From Lolium rigidum (Eukaryota; Streptophyta; Magnoliopsida; Poales; Poaceae), in assembly GCF_022539505.1 (NCBI RefSeq), contig NC_061514.1, forward strand, positions 218,635,837 through 218,699,836: a stretch of DNA of 64,000 bases, given 5' to 3'. The translations under genes and the position numbers were made by a program. This document shows, piece by piece, positions 1 through 12,454 of the stretch (its first letter is position 1; every line of letters begins with the position of its first letter). The notes under the pieces were generated by a model, which was not told the origin of the DNA, searched no databases, and saw nothing but the letters and a program-made list of their open reading frames with translations.

Positions 1-1003
1 CATATGGATTGTTTTCTTCACAGTTGCAGTAGTGCAAGCCATACCCTGGATTGGGCGTAGGTGTTTTGACGCCATGAGATGGCATTGCTTATCGATGAGG
101 CGAGCAGCCAACATTTTTGTGACATACGAGCAACACACCTTGGCTTGATTGGAGCTCACCGAGCATGCAAATGTGGTATGAGGTGATTTTCCATTTCTCT
201 GAATTTACTTAACGTGGATCTTTATTTCATGTACATATATAGTAATAAAAGCACACTACCGAGGTCTTTGTTGCTTATAATGTTTGACAATGAATAGCAA
301 TGAGGTTTAAGTGAGAGTGAATCTCTCCTTGAACAGACTGTAAGTGTTTCATCCTTCCTTATACATGGTACATAAATATGGTGTTAACCTTCTTAGGAAA
401 ACAGAGAAGGTCATGATCTTTCGTTATTTTTCCTCACAAATATGCTTCCTTGAACACAGCTTCCTTCATTGCTTGTGTTTTCTTTCGCATTAAAAGTAAC
501 CTGTCACATTTGAGTAATTAATATGGTCAGTAGTAACTTTGTACTCCAGCATTTGCTTCCATCGACTATGAGCTTCTGCGTTATCTTCTAAATTCACCTA
601 TCGATGTTTTGTTGGCTGAAACTTCTAAATTCTTTTGCAGGCAAAGCAATAGCTCATTTTATCTATGGCGACCTTGGCACCGAATTAACATGTGCCAAGC
701 CAAATGGCTTCTTGCATTTAGTTACCAGTTTGATGGACCTTTATACACATGGAAAAAATAGGTGCTATTCTACCAACAATATTTCGGTGTATGACCTTTA
801 TCCTGTTTTTAGGTATTTCAGTTTGATCATATACCGCAGGGCACTGATTTTGTTGCTTACTTGTTAATGTTGATTTTTAATATTCAACAAGTATGTACTC
901 CTGTTTATTGTACTCGCACTCTTTAATTTTCTTCTTGATCAGCTTTAAGATTGGAATTCATTTGTCGGAGGCATCCATTTGATCGAACCATGTTATTATT
1001 CAG

Positions 1004-1179
1004 GTACATCTAGGTTGATACGTTCACTCCTGCAACCGAGAGAGGGGTTCCAGTCACAAAGACTGTTAGCCGCATCCCCCTGCAGGATATTCTTGCTCGT
1101 GTGGTTGGCGATGTTCCTATAATGAGCAATCACCATGTAGTCGATTTTACAGACGCTGGCAACAAGGTGAATGAACAGG
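1004..1179 (+). pseudogene. ZEP: Zeaxanthin-epoxidase-like exon fragment, captured and dead
   Basis: In the frame from 1005 the translation gives DTFTPATERGVPVTK, then RIPLQDILARVVGD, then NHHVVDFTDAGNKV. This matches the plant zeaxanthin epoxidase segment just before the second part of the FAD-binding fold. The enzyme is a plastid FAD monooxygenase of the xanthophyll cycle and of abscisic acid synthesis. The block starts after an AG acceptor (1002-1003) and ends at a GT donor near 1166 or 1180, so it looks like one exon plus genomic context. A TAG at 1011-1013 replaces the residue normally before the DTFTP stretch. No neighbouring ZEP exons were recognised, so it cannot encode the enzyme. 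Capture by the surrounding Helitron is the likely origin. The gene identity rests on remembered family sequence and not on a search. Confidence 0.72.
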
Positions 1180-3868
1180 TGGGTTTTAGTGCCCATCTCA
1201 GTAGAGAATTTGCTTACCAAATTATGATGTTGTTTCTAACTTTTCAGTTTTATCGTTGATATTGTTGATTAAAGGAGGCCCCCTCCCCACACACACACAT
1301 AATCTCGACTTTCGCCTGTAGTCAACAGTTACAAAGTGCAAATTTTGATTTATTTTGCAGGTTCATCCATAAGGTAATGATTTAAAGGTTCATCTGTCAG
1401 ATATAATATGAGTCATTTGTTTCATAGATTATAGTACTTACTGTATCTGATTCCTGCAGGTTCATGGAGATCATCTGATGGATATTCTCATAGCTCTGGA
1501 AATGGACATCATCGATCACATCCATAAGGTAATTATTTAAAGGCCAAATCTCTCAAGCTTGGTCATTTTTTAGTATGCGCTTTCAAGGCATAGACACATA
1601 GTTCTGAGTTTTAGATCGAAACGAGATTGAAAGTGTATTTTTGGTACTTTCGAAGTGTGGTTCATGGGTGATACGTATTTTGTGTTCGCCTGATTCTTAG
1701 ATTGGGGTGTCTGTGGGAGTCATTTATTTCCAATGGAATGAAAATCTGATATGATATATATCTTGGTAGTTACACATGCTACCCCCTTGCTTTGGTCCTG
1801 GTAATAACTCATGCTTAGCTTAGTTTTATCCTCTTATTACCTATTTATGGTAGGTACGGTGAATAGATCAAAAAATTGCTCGATGGAAGCCTAAGGCATG
1901 CTTGATTCGTGCTTATGTGATGGTCTGTTTCACTTCACCTCGCCTTCCATCTACTATTGATATAGCAGATGCATATAACTATGTCAACTTAAATTATCTG
2001 CTTGTGTTAATTGAAAAAAGGTCCTAGGCAATTTTATGTTCCCTGCTTGGATTTTCAATGCAAACTTGTTGGTAGTTTGCTGGTTCTCGCTTGTCCGAAA
2101 ATTCAAAGCACTCCATAAATGCATTTAAGTTTTTTGTGTAAGAGTTACAAATTCAAAGCACTCCATATTGCGATTGATCTGTAAGAGTTACGAGAGTTAC
2201 ACATGGCTACTCTAATCAATCTTCAGGGTTACATATATGTTTTAGAGTTTTTTATGTGTTCATGGAATAGATTTCTTGGCTTCTTATGCATTGAAATAAC
2301 AGTGAACCTCTTGCTCCATGATACTGGCTTTCACGATTTGTATGTATTGTTATGCACCGGAGTGCAGCGGTGGATATATGTTCGTAGACTATTGTGTTCT
2401 GATGGTGAACTCTTGCGAGTGAATATTGCGGCCTTGATATATCATCAGCTTCTACTTTATGTGAATTGCTTTATAATTTTTTTACTCCAGGCCTCTAACC
2501 CTCCCACCAGAAAATGACTAGCCCAACCACATCACTTGGGATTGCGTGAACCTTTGAATTGCCCCTACCTCTAATTCTTTGACCCTTCTGACAGGTTTGT
2601 ATCAACAACGGGTACCAATCTTTTTTTCAACATTTTGATTTTCCTCGCATGTAAAGTGCTATGCATGTTAGTTAGGCATAAATTAGATGGGTTCTACTAT
2701 TTAGTTCTTATTTTTGCACTAGGTTTCAGTGTTCCCAGTAAGTTTCAGTGCTTGATTTCCATTCATATTTGGTCGTTTCTCTATAAGTACAAATTTGGAA
2801 ATTTTGTTAGTTTCATATACTCCCTGTAAAAAGCATAAAGTTGTTATGCCACCTGGTATTTCTTTTGTCATTAGCACTTTAGCAGTCATATGACCAGTAT
2901 CTTCGCCGACAACGACCTGCATTGTGTCAATAAAATGAGACAAATGCAAGGAATTTCCATAGTTGGTTTAGAGGTCTTTCGTATACGTGGTACTTTTATT
3001 TTCTTATTATCTTTGTAATTATTACTTGTGACAAGTTGAACACATGCCTATGTAGTATATTCAAATGGACATTTAATTCAGATTCATGAGAAGTGAAATT
3101 GCATTTTTATGATGCTAACATTATGAAGTTACCTTACCTTAATCTGGAAATTGTACATTTTTTTCTAATGCTATTGATGGCTGGCTTTCTCGCAGATTGA
3201 GATTGCATTATCGTTATTTGTGAAGTACATTTCTTTAAGTGTGTTAGGAATCTTAAATGACAATATTTTGTCTTAGAATTCTATTTTTTAATCTGTTATG
3301 TCCTCTCGCAAGTGTTAGGTAATCTTGGGGCGAGAAGCAGATGTCGTGGATCGATGTGGCGGATGGTGTGGATGGCCGCGACGAGTACTTGGTAGATTAG
3401 ATGTGGTGGAGGGAATTGAGTGATGTGTGGCAGATCAAGGCGGAGGGTAGGGAGATAGATTAAGACGAAAATCACAATGGGGATGGGTGGTATAGCTGAG
3501 AATAGTGGTGAAAATTATTTATGTGGGGCAAACATTTGTAATAGTTTATGGTCCTGTGGTATCGGTTAAGGGACTCAAAATCTGGAAACCGACTTTTTCT
3601 GTCTTGCTAATGTAGATTTTTTTAAAATTAGTAATTGTTCTTTTACGCTTCTTTTATGATGCTACTCCTTTTGGTACAACAACCATAATTTGGCGGGAGC
3701 TTATACAAATTATCAAAAGCTGAAAAAATAGTGTGAAATTTTACTAAATTGTCATACCTTATTGCATCACCTTGATGAATTGGGTATCTTATTAAAACCG
3801 TTTTTGAACTAATTCACAATGTTAAAGTAAGCTAAAACGTATGGTTTAAGTTCTGAATTAATTTTACC

Positions 3869-3896
3869 TTGCGCGATAGCGCAACGGGTCATCTAG
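3869..3896 (+). other. Helitron 3' terminus: hairpin plus CTAG
   Basis: The stem TTGCGC/GCGCAA with loop GATA spans 3869-3884, and CTAG occupies 3893-3896 with T at 3897. A short stem-loop close to a CTRR end is the rolling-circle termination signal of Helitrons. Confidence 0.78.
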
Positions 3897-6527
3897 TTTA
3901 CCTAGTGAAGGTATGAGAGTGCCACGACTTAGCAATTGCCTCTCTAGGTATCACCATGGCACAACTAAGTATCCCCTGGTAGATAACATCATAAAGAGGA
4001 AAGAGCATTAGTTTGGCATCGCAAACATTCACAATACATTTTCAAACATTTTTGGAAAAGTAGAAAACAGTTTTCCTAACATAATTTGTTCCCATAACAC
4101 TACAACCAAAATAGGAAGCAAACCATAATCCACATCATTTGAAAACTCAAGCTAAACAAAAGAGATAATGTTAAGTTGCAGAGGTTTTGCTTTGCAAGCA
4201 TAAAACAATGGTTGCCCATCTCTACCAAAAAGAGTTGGTCACGGGTTTTAAATAAACCGAAAGGTTTTGCTTCAACAATGCATGTCACACATAAACATTA
4301 CTAACAGTAACAAATATGTATGAACAGAGACTAATAATATTTTTCCTATATAGCCAGTACTAATACAAGACTAACCCAATTGGAATCACCCAAAAATATT
4401 AAACCTACAATTTTAGGAATTTCTTTGAATCTGATTGTACAGAAAACAAGATCTGTAAGCCATAAATCGTAGAAAAATCCTAAAAATATGAGGCCACTGG
4501 CATTTGAAAGGTATTTAAACATAGATGCATACACAATTGGATTTGGGTTCAAATTGTTTCTGAAACTCTCACAAATGGATTGACAAGATTACTGCATGTC
4601 TATACCATTTGCTTTACCTCTGGAGTTACAGAATAGATAAAGGTTTGAAACTTGTTTGAGATGATTAAGAAAACATTCGGTAATCCTACATAAGTGGAAT
4701 CACTCAATTAGGTTCAAAAATGGATTTTCGATGAATTAAGAGCTAACAGCCATGTCTGCAGAACATACAGAACAAGTTTAATTCATCAAAAATCATACAC
4801 AAAGCATAAAAATATGAGGTCTGCTGCATCTGAAAGGTATTGAATAGGTGGTTCTTACCCAGTTGGTTTCATTCAAAAATTCGTCTCCAAGCTCCTGGTT
4901 TAATTCTACAAAGTCAGATCTGACCAGATCTTGATTTGTGAACCATTTCAGTTTCAGGAGGTCAATCGAAGTGAAACCACCGCCTAAATGAAGGTATTGT
5001 AGAGGGCTTTCACCCACAGTTTGATTTGCTCAAAAAGGTTTTGTAAAACGGGAGAAATCTAACAAACAGTTATTCTGCATGTTTGCAGAACTTTATTTAC
5101 CATGCAAAATCCGTAACTAATTTGAGGATGAGACCAACTCCAAGTTGTAGATCTTTTCAAAACCTATCTTCAGAACTTTGAACCACTCGATTTGGATCTG
5201 CACACGAGATTTGGCGGATTTTACAAGATCGTACCAGAATCTGAAACAGCAAGACAGCAGAAATTACAGCAAGTTTTTGGACGAACTTTGCTCAAGAACT
5301 TCAGATCTGAGGATTGCTCAATCTTCTCCATGCTTGGACCAACATGCACCTGCATCAAGATCCAATCTTATCAATGGAGGAAGAAGAAGAGGAGATTAAA
5401 CCATCTAGGGTTGGGGAGAAGATGGAGAGGGAGGCTCTCATGGTGAGGGGAAGCTTGAGGAAGGAGGGGAGCTCCATCTTGGTGGCTTTCCATGGCCATG
5501 GCCGGCCATGGAGCTAAGGAGGAGCAGCAGCTCGTGGGGAGGAAGGGGGAGGAAGGTATGAGGGAGTGGAGTGTGAAAGAAATGAGCCAAGGGGAGTGGA
5601 GGTGGCCGGCCAAGCTCTTATATAGAGGGAGGATGGTGGCTGCCTCCATTTTGATTGGCTAAGGTGGGTGGCTGCCCATTTATTTGTTGGGGTAGTTGGG
5701 AGGCAAGGCTTGCAAGAGAAGGAAATGAAGAGGAGGGGCTGGCCGAATTTCAAGTCATGGCCGGCTCCTTTCTTGTCATGAGCAAGAGAGAAATGTGAGA
5801 GAGATACACAACATTCATGTGAGTAGTTCAAGGCATGATGTTGAGAAGATAATGTCAATGAGTGACTTTGATAATGATAAAAATAGGAGTAGATACATAT
5901 AGATAAAAAAAGAGTATGAAGGTGACATGTGCCATGAGAATAATCTCCACCACTTTGGTTGAGACCAACTTATGATGAAGATGATTCCCAAGGTATAGTT
6001 GATGAATAAAAGTTTTTATTAGAATTCAAAATTGAAGGATTGGGGTTGGCCACATGCAACAATGCATGAGCATGCCAAGGTAGATGGGATGGTGATGGTG
6101 GTTTAGTCAATGATAGAGCAAGGTTAAGAGAGAAGGTGAGTGAAATATCCATATACTCACAAGGATGAATATATTGACATAACTCATCAATTTATGAGAT
6201 CAAGGTGATGATGGAAGAGAATATAAAGTATTTGAAACACCTCAATTGTCTAGGGACAATTGGGAATGAACTCAAGTGGAATGGAATTTGAAAATGTTGA
6301 GAGAACTAGTTGAAACATAGGAGTTCAAAATGTTCTACTTACTTTCTCAAGTGAAGTAGAGTTTTTCTCAAATCTAAAGCAAACAAGAAATGGTATAGGT
6401 ACCATAAACAAGCCTTTTGTTAAAAAGAAGGCAAAATAGAAAATAATTGTTTTAGAAATCAGTACTAGGTAGAAATGGGATGAGAAAACAAAACCCATTT
6501 CAGTTCCTTGTTTTCCTTGAAGAAATA
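3897..6527. other. Unassigned LTR-like intergenic sequence
   Basis: No conserved protein was found on either strand. The sequence is AT-rich at 3897-5170 and 5870-6527 and GC-richer in the middle. On the minus strand the middle holds a good TATA box (CTATATAAGAG, about 5615-5625) followed by a pyrimidine-rich leader, and a possible splice donor near 5350. That is how a long gypsy LTR would look in minus orientation. A short repeated block (AAAAATATGAGG followed by GAAAGGTATT) occurs at about 4487-4516 and 4808-4838. I could not define LTR ends, a PBS or a target-site duplication, so the assignment is weak. The ORFs around 5371-5858 are Pro/Ser-rich and look spurious. Confidence 0.35.
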
Positions 6528-6779
6528 TGTAACAACCCAACTTTTTGTGCATTGTTTTAATCCTTGAAGTGCAAAATTTTGGGCCAACAAAAACTTTTTT
6601 TTTTCTTCTGTTTCTCAAAGTTGCATGCATATAGTTCATCATGCTCATGCATTGTAGAGATTGTGTGTTAATTGCTTGTGAATGTTGTGTTGTGTGTGGA
6701 TCCTTAAAACCCTAAACCTACCTATTAATTTTGAGAATTCCTTTTTTTTTATTAGGGAGCAAATAGATTTCCCACATAA

Positions 6780-7325
6780 CCCTTGAGCATGTGATTATGC
6801 TCACATAAGATCTTCTAAGATCTAGTTCTTTCCAATTTTTCTCCTCCCTATCTATTTCTTCTTCTATCCATTTTCAAATCAGAAAAACTCTCCTAGCAAG
6901 AGGACCATTGACTCATCACCTTGTGTACCCAGGGTTGACTTGAATCATTTCTATGTGATCACCCCAATTCATTTTCAAAATTGGGGATTAAATGAGAGGG
7001 GTCATGCCGGCTATGATCTTTCCCTCTCCCTTGATCTTTCTTTTCACTATTCCTCCACACCATCTCACACTCTTGTGCATGTGATCATGCTCCCATATGA
7101 TCTTCCAAGATCAAGATTTTCTCAACCACCTCTCTCACATATCTATGTCTCCTTTTCTTAACTTTTCAAATATGAAAATTCTACAAGCAAGGGGACCCTT
7201 GACCCATCACTTGGTTGACCAAGTATGTCTTAGATCACCTCTATGTGGCTAATTAAATCAAATTCGAAATTTAAAAAAAATGGGGATTGGCCATGCCGGC
7301 CATAGGCAATTTCCCTCTCCCTTGA
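6780..7325 (+). repeat. Imperfect direct duplication inside the LTR of element A
   Basis: Two units of about 250 bp, at roughly 6780-7030 and 7075-7325, share an ordered set of motifs: GTGATNATGCTC, a GATCTTC-AAGATC stretch, GCAAGNGGACC, TTGACNCATCAC, and a closing TTTCCCTCTCCCTTGATC. They have diverged by many substitutions and indels, so the duplication is old. Its position upstream of the TATA-like box suggests a duplicated promoter or enhancer segment. Confidence 0.6.
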
Positions 7326-7983
7326 TCAATTCATCCACTCCATCTCCTCACCCTCTCTCACACACGACCAGGGGCACCTCAAGCACTCTCCAAGCACCCC
7401 TCCCGAAGCCCAGCTCGAGCACCCTACCTCCTTATCTTGCACACTCACATAGGGACCCGTGCATGGAGAGATTTTGGAGATCTCCATCTCTCCTTCCTCT
7501 TGGCCTCGATCTGCTTGTCCTGAGGGACGTTGCCCTGCACCCTCTCCCTTCCTGACCCCGCACGCACGTCTCCCTCGACCTCCCTCTCTCTGACCCGCCG
7601 TGGCGACCCCCTATGGCCGGCAGGCACGTCTGCCTCGACCCGGCCACGTCGCCCACCTCACCTCCCTCCTCTGGTAGCCCAGGACGCGCCAAACGCACGC
7701 GCACGACACCACACTCCTCGGAGACGCACTCGCGACGCCACCCTTGACCCACCGACGCTGCACAGACGACGCCACGCCGCCCTGTCCTTTCGTCGAACGC
7801 CTGGCAGGCTGCCCGCCCCGTCGCGTCTCTCCTCTCTGTCGCACAGCGCGACGCGCGCGTCCCTCCAAACTGTGGCACCGCCTCGCAGACTCGCCCCAGC
7901 ACCGCCCCTCTCGGCCAACCGTCTGCTGCCGCCCTTCTCCCCGTCGGTGCACGGACCTGGTGCACGGTGCACCGGCCGTCGCC

Positions 7984-7992
7984 CTTTAAATA
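7984..7992 (+). promoter_or_regulatory. TATA-like box of LTR A
   Basis: TTTAAATAT lies at the upstream edge of a GC- and CT-rich leader. It sits where the clearer TATA boxes of LTR B (35433-35440) and the family-B copy near 14834 sit relative to their leaders. The match to the consensus is moderate. Confidence 0.4.
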
Positions 7993-8380
7993 TCACGCCG
8001 CACCCTTCCTTCCCTCATTTCTTCGCCACATCCTCCACAGAACACCACGCTCTCCCCTCTCGGAGCGGAGAGGAGCTCTGCTCCTCCTTGCTGTCCGCGA
8101 GCGTGCGACATCCGGCGAGCGTCGGTGGAGGTTGCCATCGCGGGACTCCCCCATTTCCTTTCCCACTTGATTCCCTGGAAGCCCTTTGCTTTTCCCGTAC
8201 TGACACGCCCGTCGTTTTCGCCCAGGAACGCTGGTAGCCGCCGCCCCGACGAGCAGCAGGTTCCGCCGTCGCCGCCGTACGTCGGAGGATCGTGCTGTTT
8301 TCGTCGCCGCCACCACCCCTCGGTAGCCCGTGATCCGCCGCACCCAACGCGCCCCACCTCGCCGACGACAGCGCCCCGAG

Positions 8381-11092
8381 GTGAGCACGCCGTCCTTCGC
8401 CACTTCTCTGTGCGCCGCTAGGGTTAGCTGCGCGGCGCGTCGCGTCGAGGACGACGGTGCATGCACCGTTGGATTTAATCCAACGGGTGCATGCGCAAGC
8501 CGCCGGGCCCCGCGCGCCAGCATGGCCGCCAGCTCCTCTCCCCCGTTCAAATTCCCTCTCCCGCGCTGCGCCGCCGCGCCTGGGCCGAAACTGGCCAAGC
8601 CCAGCGAGCCCCAGCCCATTTTCCTTTTTCTTTCTCTCCCCATTTAATCTGCCAGTAAACCTTTGTCTCGTTTTTGAAATTCCATAAATTCATCCATAAC
8701 CAAATGAGTTGGTTCAAAGTTCTAAATGCTCACAAATGAAATCTCTACCACAAATAATTACATGCATGTCATTTTGTGCTGTGAATATGTGCTGAAAAAT
8801 ATAAACCTAAAAAGTGTCTGATTGTGTAATTTATTTATTGTGTGATATTTATGCAACCTTTCTGCATGAGGTCAATTTGGTTGTGCAGTGTATGTAGATA
8901 GCTTCATTTTGGCACTAGTCCCACATGCAGGAGCTTCCTGTATTTAAACTGTTTTAGAAAACAAGATCTGTCCAGAGGGAGAGTAAATGATTTTTAATTT
9001 GAAAAATAATAATGATTTTGAAACAAAACCAAGTTATACTGGTAGATATACCTATAGGCTAATTTTGTGCCAAAGGAAATATTTTTAAGAGTTATAGTTT
9101 AATTCCAAGAATTTAATTACTGAAACAGTATACCTTTTCAATGTTTGATTTTTGTAAAATCATTCACAAATCAGAAAAATACAAATCCAGTGGGGTTAGT
9201 TCACATTTGTTCTTAGCTATCCAGGGGTATGCTTTGTTTTGGTTGGAGATGCTCTGGTTAGTGTTGGTTTAAGTTTTGGAGTGCTCTGGTTTCTGTCTTG
9301 ATTGAATTGTTTAGGACAGTAGAAATTTTATTTGCATATGATTCTTGTGCAGGTGTGTTCTACATATCAATAGATTTCTGTAGGTATGCTGCATGCATTT
9401 TTGTGACTTCCAGAAAGATTTAGGTCATTTAATTGGTTCTTAAGTCAATTCTGGAATTGCAAAAATCATATCTTTTGTTTTAAAAATCAAAAATGGGTGA
9501 AACCACTTTCAGTAGTTTGCATTTGTCAACCTCTACCTACTGTGATTTTATCAGATTTTTGTGTGCATTATTCTGGAGATAGTTTGTTGATTTGTATGGT
9601 GTGTTTCTTTTATTTGTGCGACGATAGATTCGAACGCCGCCGGAGACGAAGGAGGAGGTGACTTTGGGGGATTTGAAGAAGAAGACCAGGGACACTTTGC
9701 TGAGCAAGGCAAGCCACCTCTTGATGCATCTCTGATCCTATATATCTTGTTCTTGCATTATTACAAGTTTTACAAAAAGTGCATGTCTTCTATATTTATT
9801 TTGTCGGTGGTTAGTGCCACCCGGAGATTTATTAATCCACCATTAGGGTGCAGCCCTCGTTGATACCTACTGAACACCTCTCTATTAGTGACCTGGTGCT
9901 TATCACCTTGTCATCCTTGTCGCCATTTTTCGAAGAAGAAATTGGACTATAGGTTGGGAGCCCTGGAAAGATGGATGCGAAAAAGGTTTTTCTGAAAAGA
10001 AGTTTTTCGAAAACCTTGGAATGGGGTAGCCCTGCCCAAGTGTGGTTTTTGGTGAAACACAAAAAGGTTTTATGAAAGATATTGCTGGAGACAAATGGAG
10101 ATGAAAAATGGTTTGTTTTGAAAAACTTTGGTGACCATAGTACGAAACCGGACCTAGCCAGTACAACCACATTACCCTTTAGTGGGACGGGGCGTAGTGT
10201 AGTAGTTTGTCTCGCCTTAGTTTGGGTCCTGCAAATGTAAGGGGTAGTCCGATCATGGACACCTATCGACCGTGGCCTTCCCGACGAACCGGGAACGTCT
10301 TTCCATTGCGTATCGATGGCAGGGGTACAACCTATGAGCTCCCATTGAATAATGCCCCGCAGTTGGTCGCGGCATTCCGGAGGGTCGAGCTGGTCGGGGA
10401 ATTTGCTACTCCTGGGTAAACGACCCCTCGGACTCTGGTGTTGGGAGGTACAACTCTAGGCGGCATGTCTTAGGCTAAGGCGAGCAGGCGAAAAACTACG
10501 ATCGGGTATTTGTCGTGGCATATGTTATTATGCAGGGATGACGCCCACACGAGGAGTATTCGGATCTTGTGGGGAAAGTGTACAACCTCTCGCAGAGTGT
10601 AAATCTATTCGAATAGCCGTGTCCGCGGTTATGGACATGGGAATGGCGGTACGTGGCATTAGAGGAAAGTGTTGTTTTCTCCAAACTGTTTTCGAAAGTG
10701 ATTATTTCGGGAAGTTTATACCAGTGGGCTGGTGAAAAAGTACCTGCGAGGTACGGTGGAAAGTTGGAAAGGAAATGGCCATATGAGATGGCTGAAATTA
10801 AATTGGGTCACCCTTACCTATTAGTCTGCAAATGAAATGGTTTACCAAAAAGTTTTCAACAAAGTTATGGAAATGTCTTATTCTCGAGAGGAACCACCTC
10901 TCGCTCCTTGTCGCCCTAGATAGTGCCTTTCCCTTGCTACGCCATATTGCATATCCTTTATTTCTCTCTAAGGTGGTTTGCGAGTACATTCAAAAGTACT
11001 CACCGGCATTGTTGTCCTGGTTATCTACTTGACCAGACTTTGAAGAAGAGTACTTCGAAGAAGAGGAGTACGACGCCGAAGACGCGAACTAG
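8381..11092 (+). other. Spliced-module candidate in LTR A (donor, exon 2, hairpin, exon 3)
   Basis: The GC-rich leader ends in GAG|GTGAGC (donor at 8381). An 81 bp block, 9628-9708, follows an AG acceptor and ends CAAG|GCAAGC, a GC-type donor. The next acceptor (GACCAG, 11031-11036) is preceded by the hairpin GAGTAC...GTACTC (10982-11001). Joined as exons 2 and 3, one frame gives an acidic peptide (GGFEEEDQGHFAEQ, then DFEEEYFEEEEYDAEDAN) that stops at TAG 11090-11092. A second, basic frame is also open because the blocks are purine-rich, so coding is not proven. The same order, block phase and signals recur in LTRs B, C and D. Splicing is inferred from sequence only. Confidence 0.5.
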
Positions 11093-11358
11093 GACGCTCT
11101 CCCGCCAGCCGCCCGTAGGGTAAAGGCCCGACTTGGGTTCCACCGCTTTTGGAGTCAAGTTGTTTCCGCCGCTGTTTGGTGAACTACGGCCTTGATGGCC
11201 TATGATGTAAGACTTCGTATTACTTAAATTCGGTACTGTAATGGATGATGTAATCTGGTATCAGTTCGGTTATGTATTCACGATGGAATGATCTTGGGAT
11301 CGTGAAATTGAATGCATAACTGGAGTTCTGGACTGGTAAGTCCGGGGCCCCACAGAGC

Positions 11359-11370
11359 TGGTATCAGAGC
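11359..11370 (+). promoter_or_regulatory. Primer-binding site of element A (tRNA-iMet type)
   Basis: TGGTATCAGAGC lies four bases after the LTR end. It is the standard complement to the 3' end of initiator methionine tRNA used by plant gypsy and copia elements, and it fixes the plus orientation of element A. 11371-11581 is an untranslated leader in which I see no further feature. Confidence 0.9.
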
Positions 11371-11581
11371 CATCCTGACTGTAGGAGACCTTAGTTAGCA
11401 TGGGCGTTAGAAATAGAACAAAAATTATTTTCTTAAACAAAAAGGTTGACTAAATGCTGAAAATGCTTAAGTCCCTTACCTCCTTCTATTTTCCGAAACT
11501 TTACTTGCATTACTGTTTTATTATGCTTAAAATTTTGCACACTCGTGGTCACTAACTTAATCTACTTTAAAATTTGTGTAG

Positions 11582-12454
11582 ATGCCGATCGAGTACACGC
11601 ACGTCCGTCAGGTTGGAGTGAGGCCGCCCCTCTACTTCTTCGAGCGGGCCTTAGCCGACCTGGCTATTCGCTGCGGACGTATGGTGCCCGAGATTAAGGG
11701 CGTCCGTACTGAGAGGTCCGCAGACTCGGAGATGGCCTCGGCTGGTCACCCGCGTCGTCGGGGAGCGGGATTTCCCCGCTATCGAGGAGTTCACCATCGA
11801 CGTGATGGAGCGCACGTGGCTCGACGGGATGATTCGAGTCTCTCGAGAGGCACTTGCACGCCTTGCCTTTCTTCACCCGGAGGTTGTCGCCGACACCGGT
11901 TACCGGCACCTTGGCCGCCGCGACCTCGCGGGCCAGCCCGTGGCCGGCGCCCGCACGCCGACACCGCACACCAGCTGCACCACATGGAGTACCTGCTTCA
12001 CCACACTCAGACTCAGCAGGACCGCGCCCGTGAGAGGTGCGATCTGCAGGAGGATGAGATTGCTACACTTCGCGCTCAGCTTGCTGCTACACAGGCTGAC
12101 CTTGCCAGTGAGCGCAAGCCGAGGGTTGCCGCACGCCGGAGGGTTACTCGCCCGAAGGCGAAGGTGACTCGCCTGGAGGCCCCGACCGCACGTATGGAGG
12201 CCACTATTGAGGAGCTTGAGGACGACGGTGAGGACCTCCGCAAGGAGAACGAGGCTCTCCTTAGTGACGACGACGACTACGAGGACGAGGACTTCGATAT
12301 GGAGCCTGATACTGAGGATGAGGCCTTCATCAACGATGAAGATGAGGAGCCCGAGCCACTGATGTCCGAGGAGGACCCCGAGGAGCCAGCCTTTGTTGAG
12401 GAGGACGCCCCACCTGCACCTGAGGTTCCCGTCGTGGACCTCGACGACTTCTAG
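11582..12454 (+). pseudogene. Element A ORF1: uncharacterised pre-gag protein, frameshifted
   Basis: A 290-codon frame runs between PBS and gag. The C-terminal half is clearly protein-like: a predicted coiled coil (about residues 135-225, with LRAQLAATQADLASERK and IEELEDDGEDLRKENEALL) followed by a long Asp/Glu tail ending VVDLDDF. The N-terminal half is scrambled in this frame. A different frame at about 11740-11930 reads RVVGERDFPAIEEFTIDV, then ERTWLDGMIRVSREALARL. That aligns with the intact ORF1 of element B (ESNWLDGLARALQEALARL), so two compensating frameshifts lie near 11700-11740 and 11925. I do not recognise the family. Length and layout match the B protein of 262 residues. Confidence 0.65.

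Larger units (their letters stand above)
1..3896 (+). mobile_element. Helitron, 3' portion (5' end outside window)
   Basis: The right end at 3896 has the diagnostic Helitron 3' structure. A perfect hairpin (TTGCGC-GATA-GCGCAA, 3869-3884) lies eight bases before a terminal CTAG, which is followed by T, as expected for insertion between A and T. No Helitron 5' end and no RepHel coding sequence were recognised, so this is probably the end of a non-autonomous Helitron that starts upstream of the window. The body is AT-rich, with scattered exon-like islands (near 1004-1179, 1460-1530 and 2870-2950) separated by intron-like sequence. This is typical of gene-fragment capture. Apart from the zeaxanthin-epoxidase-like piece I could not identify the islands. 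The assignment of the whole 3.9 kb to a single Helitron is inferred from the one visible end. Confidence 0.7.
6528..11354 (+). mobile_element. Element A: 5' LTR (4.8 kb) of a Ty3/gypsy retrotransposon
   Basis: The LTR starts TGTAACAACCC at 6528 and ends in CCACA at 11354, four bases before a primer-binding site. At 4.8 kb it is unusually long. From left to right it has an AT-rich start with an imperfect internal duplication, a very GC-rich block (7380-8640) with a TATA-like box, a T-rich intron-like stretch (8650-9627), a purine-rich exon-like block (9628-9708), a second AT-rich stretch, a short conserved block (10577-10640), a hairpin (10982-11001) and a purine-rich tail. The order matches the LTRs of families B, C and D although most of the sequence does not. 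The matching 3' LTR is not in the window, so age and target-site duplication cannot be read. Confidence 0.8.

Noticed and set aside
7530..8237. 235-codon GC-rich ORF in the LTR of element A
   Set aside because: Several overlapping frames on both strands are open here because of GC-rich composition. It spans the TATA-like box and leader and has no recognisable domain.
11359..11370. tRNA gene fragment suggested by TGGTATCAGAGC (also 38230 and 49208)
   Set aside because: These are primer-binding sites next to LTR ends. No cloverleaf sequence is present, and I found no tRNA or rRNA gene in the window.
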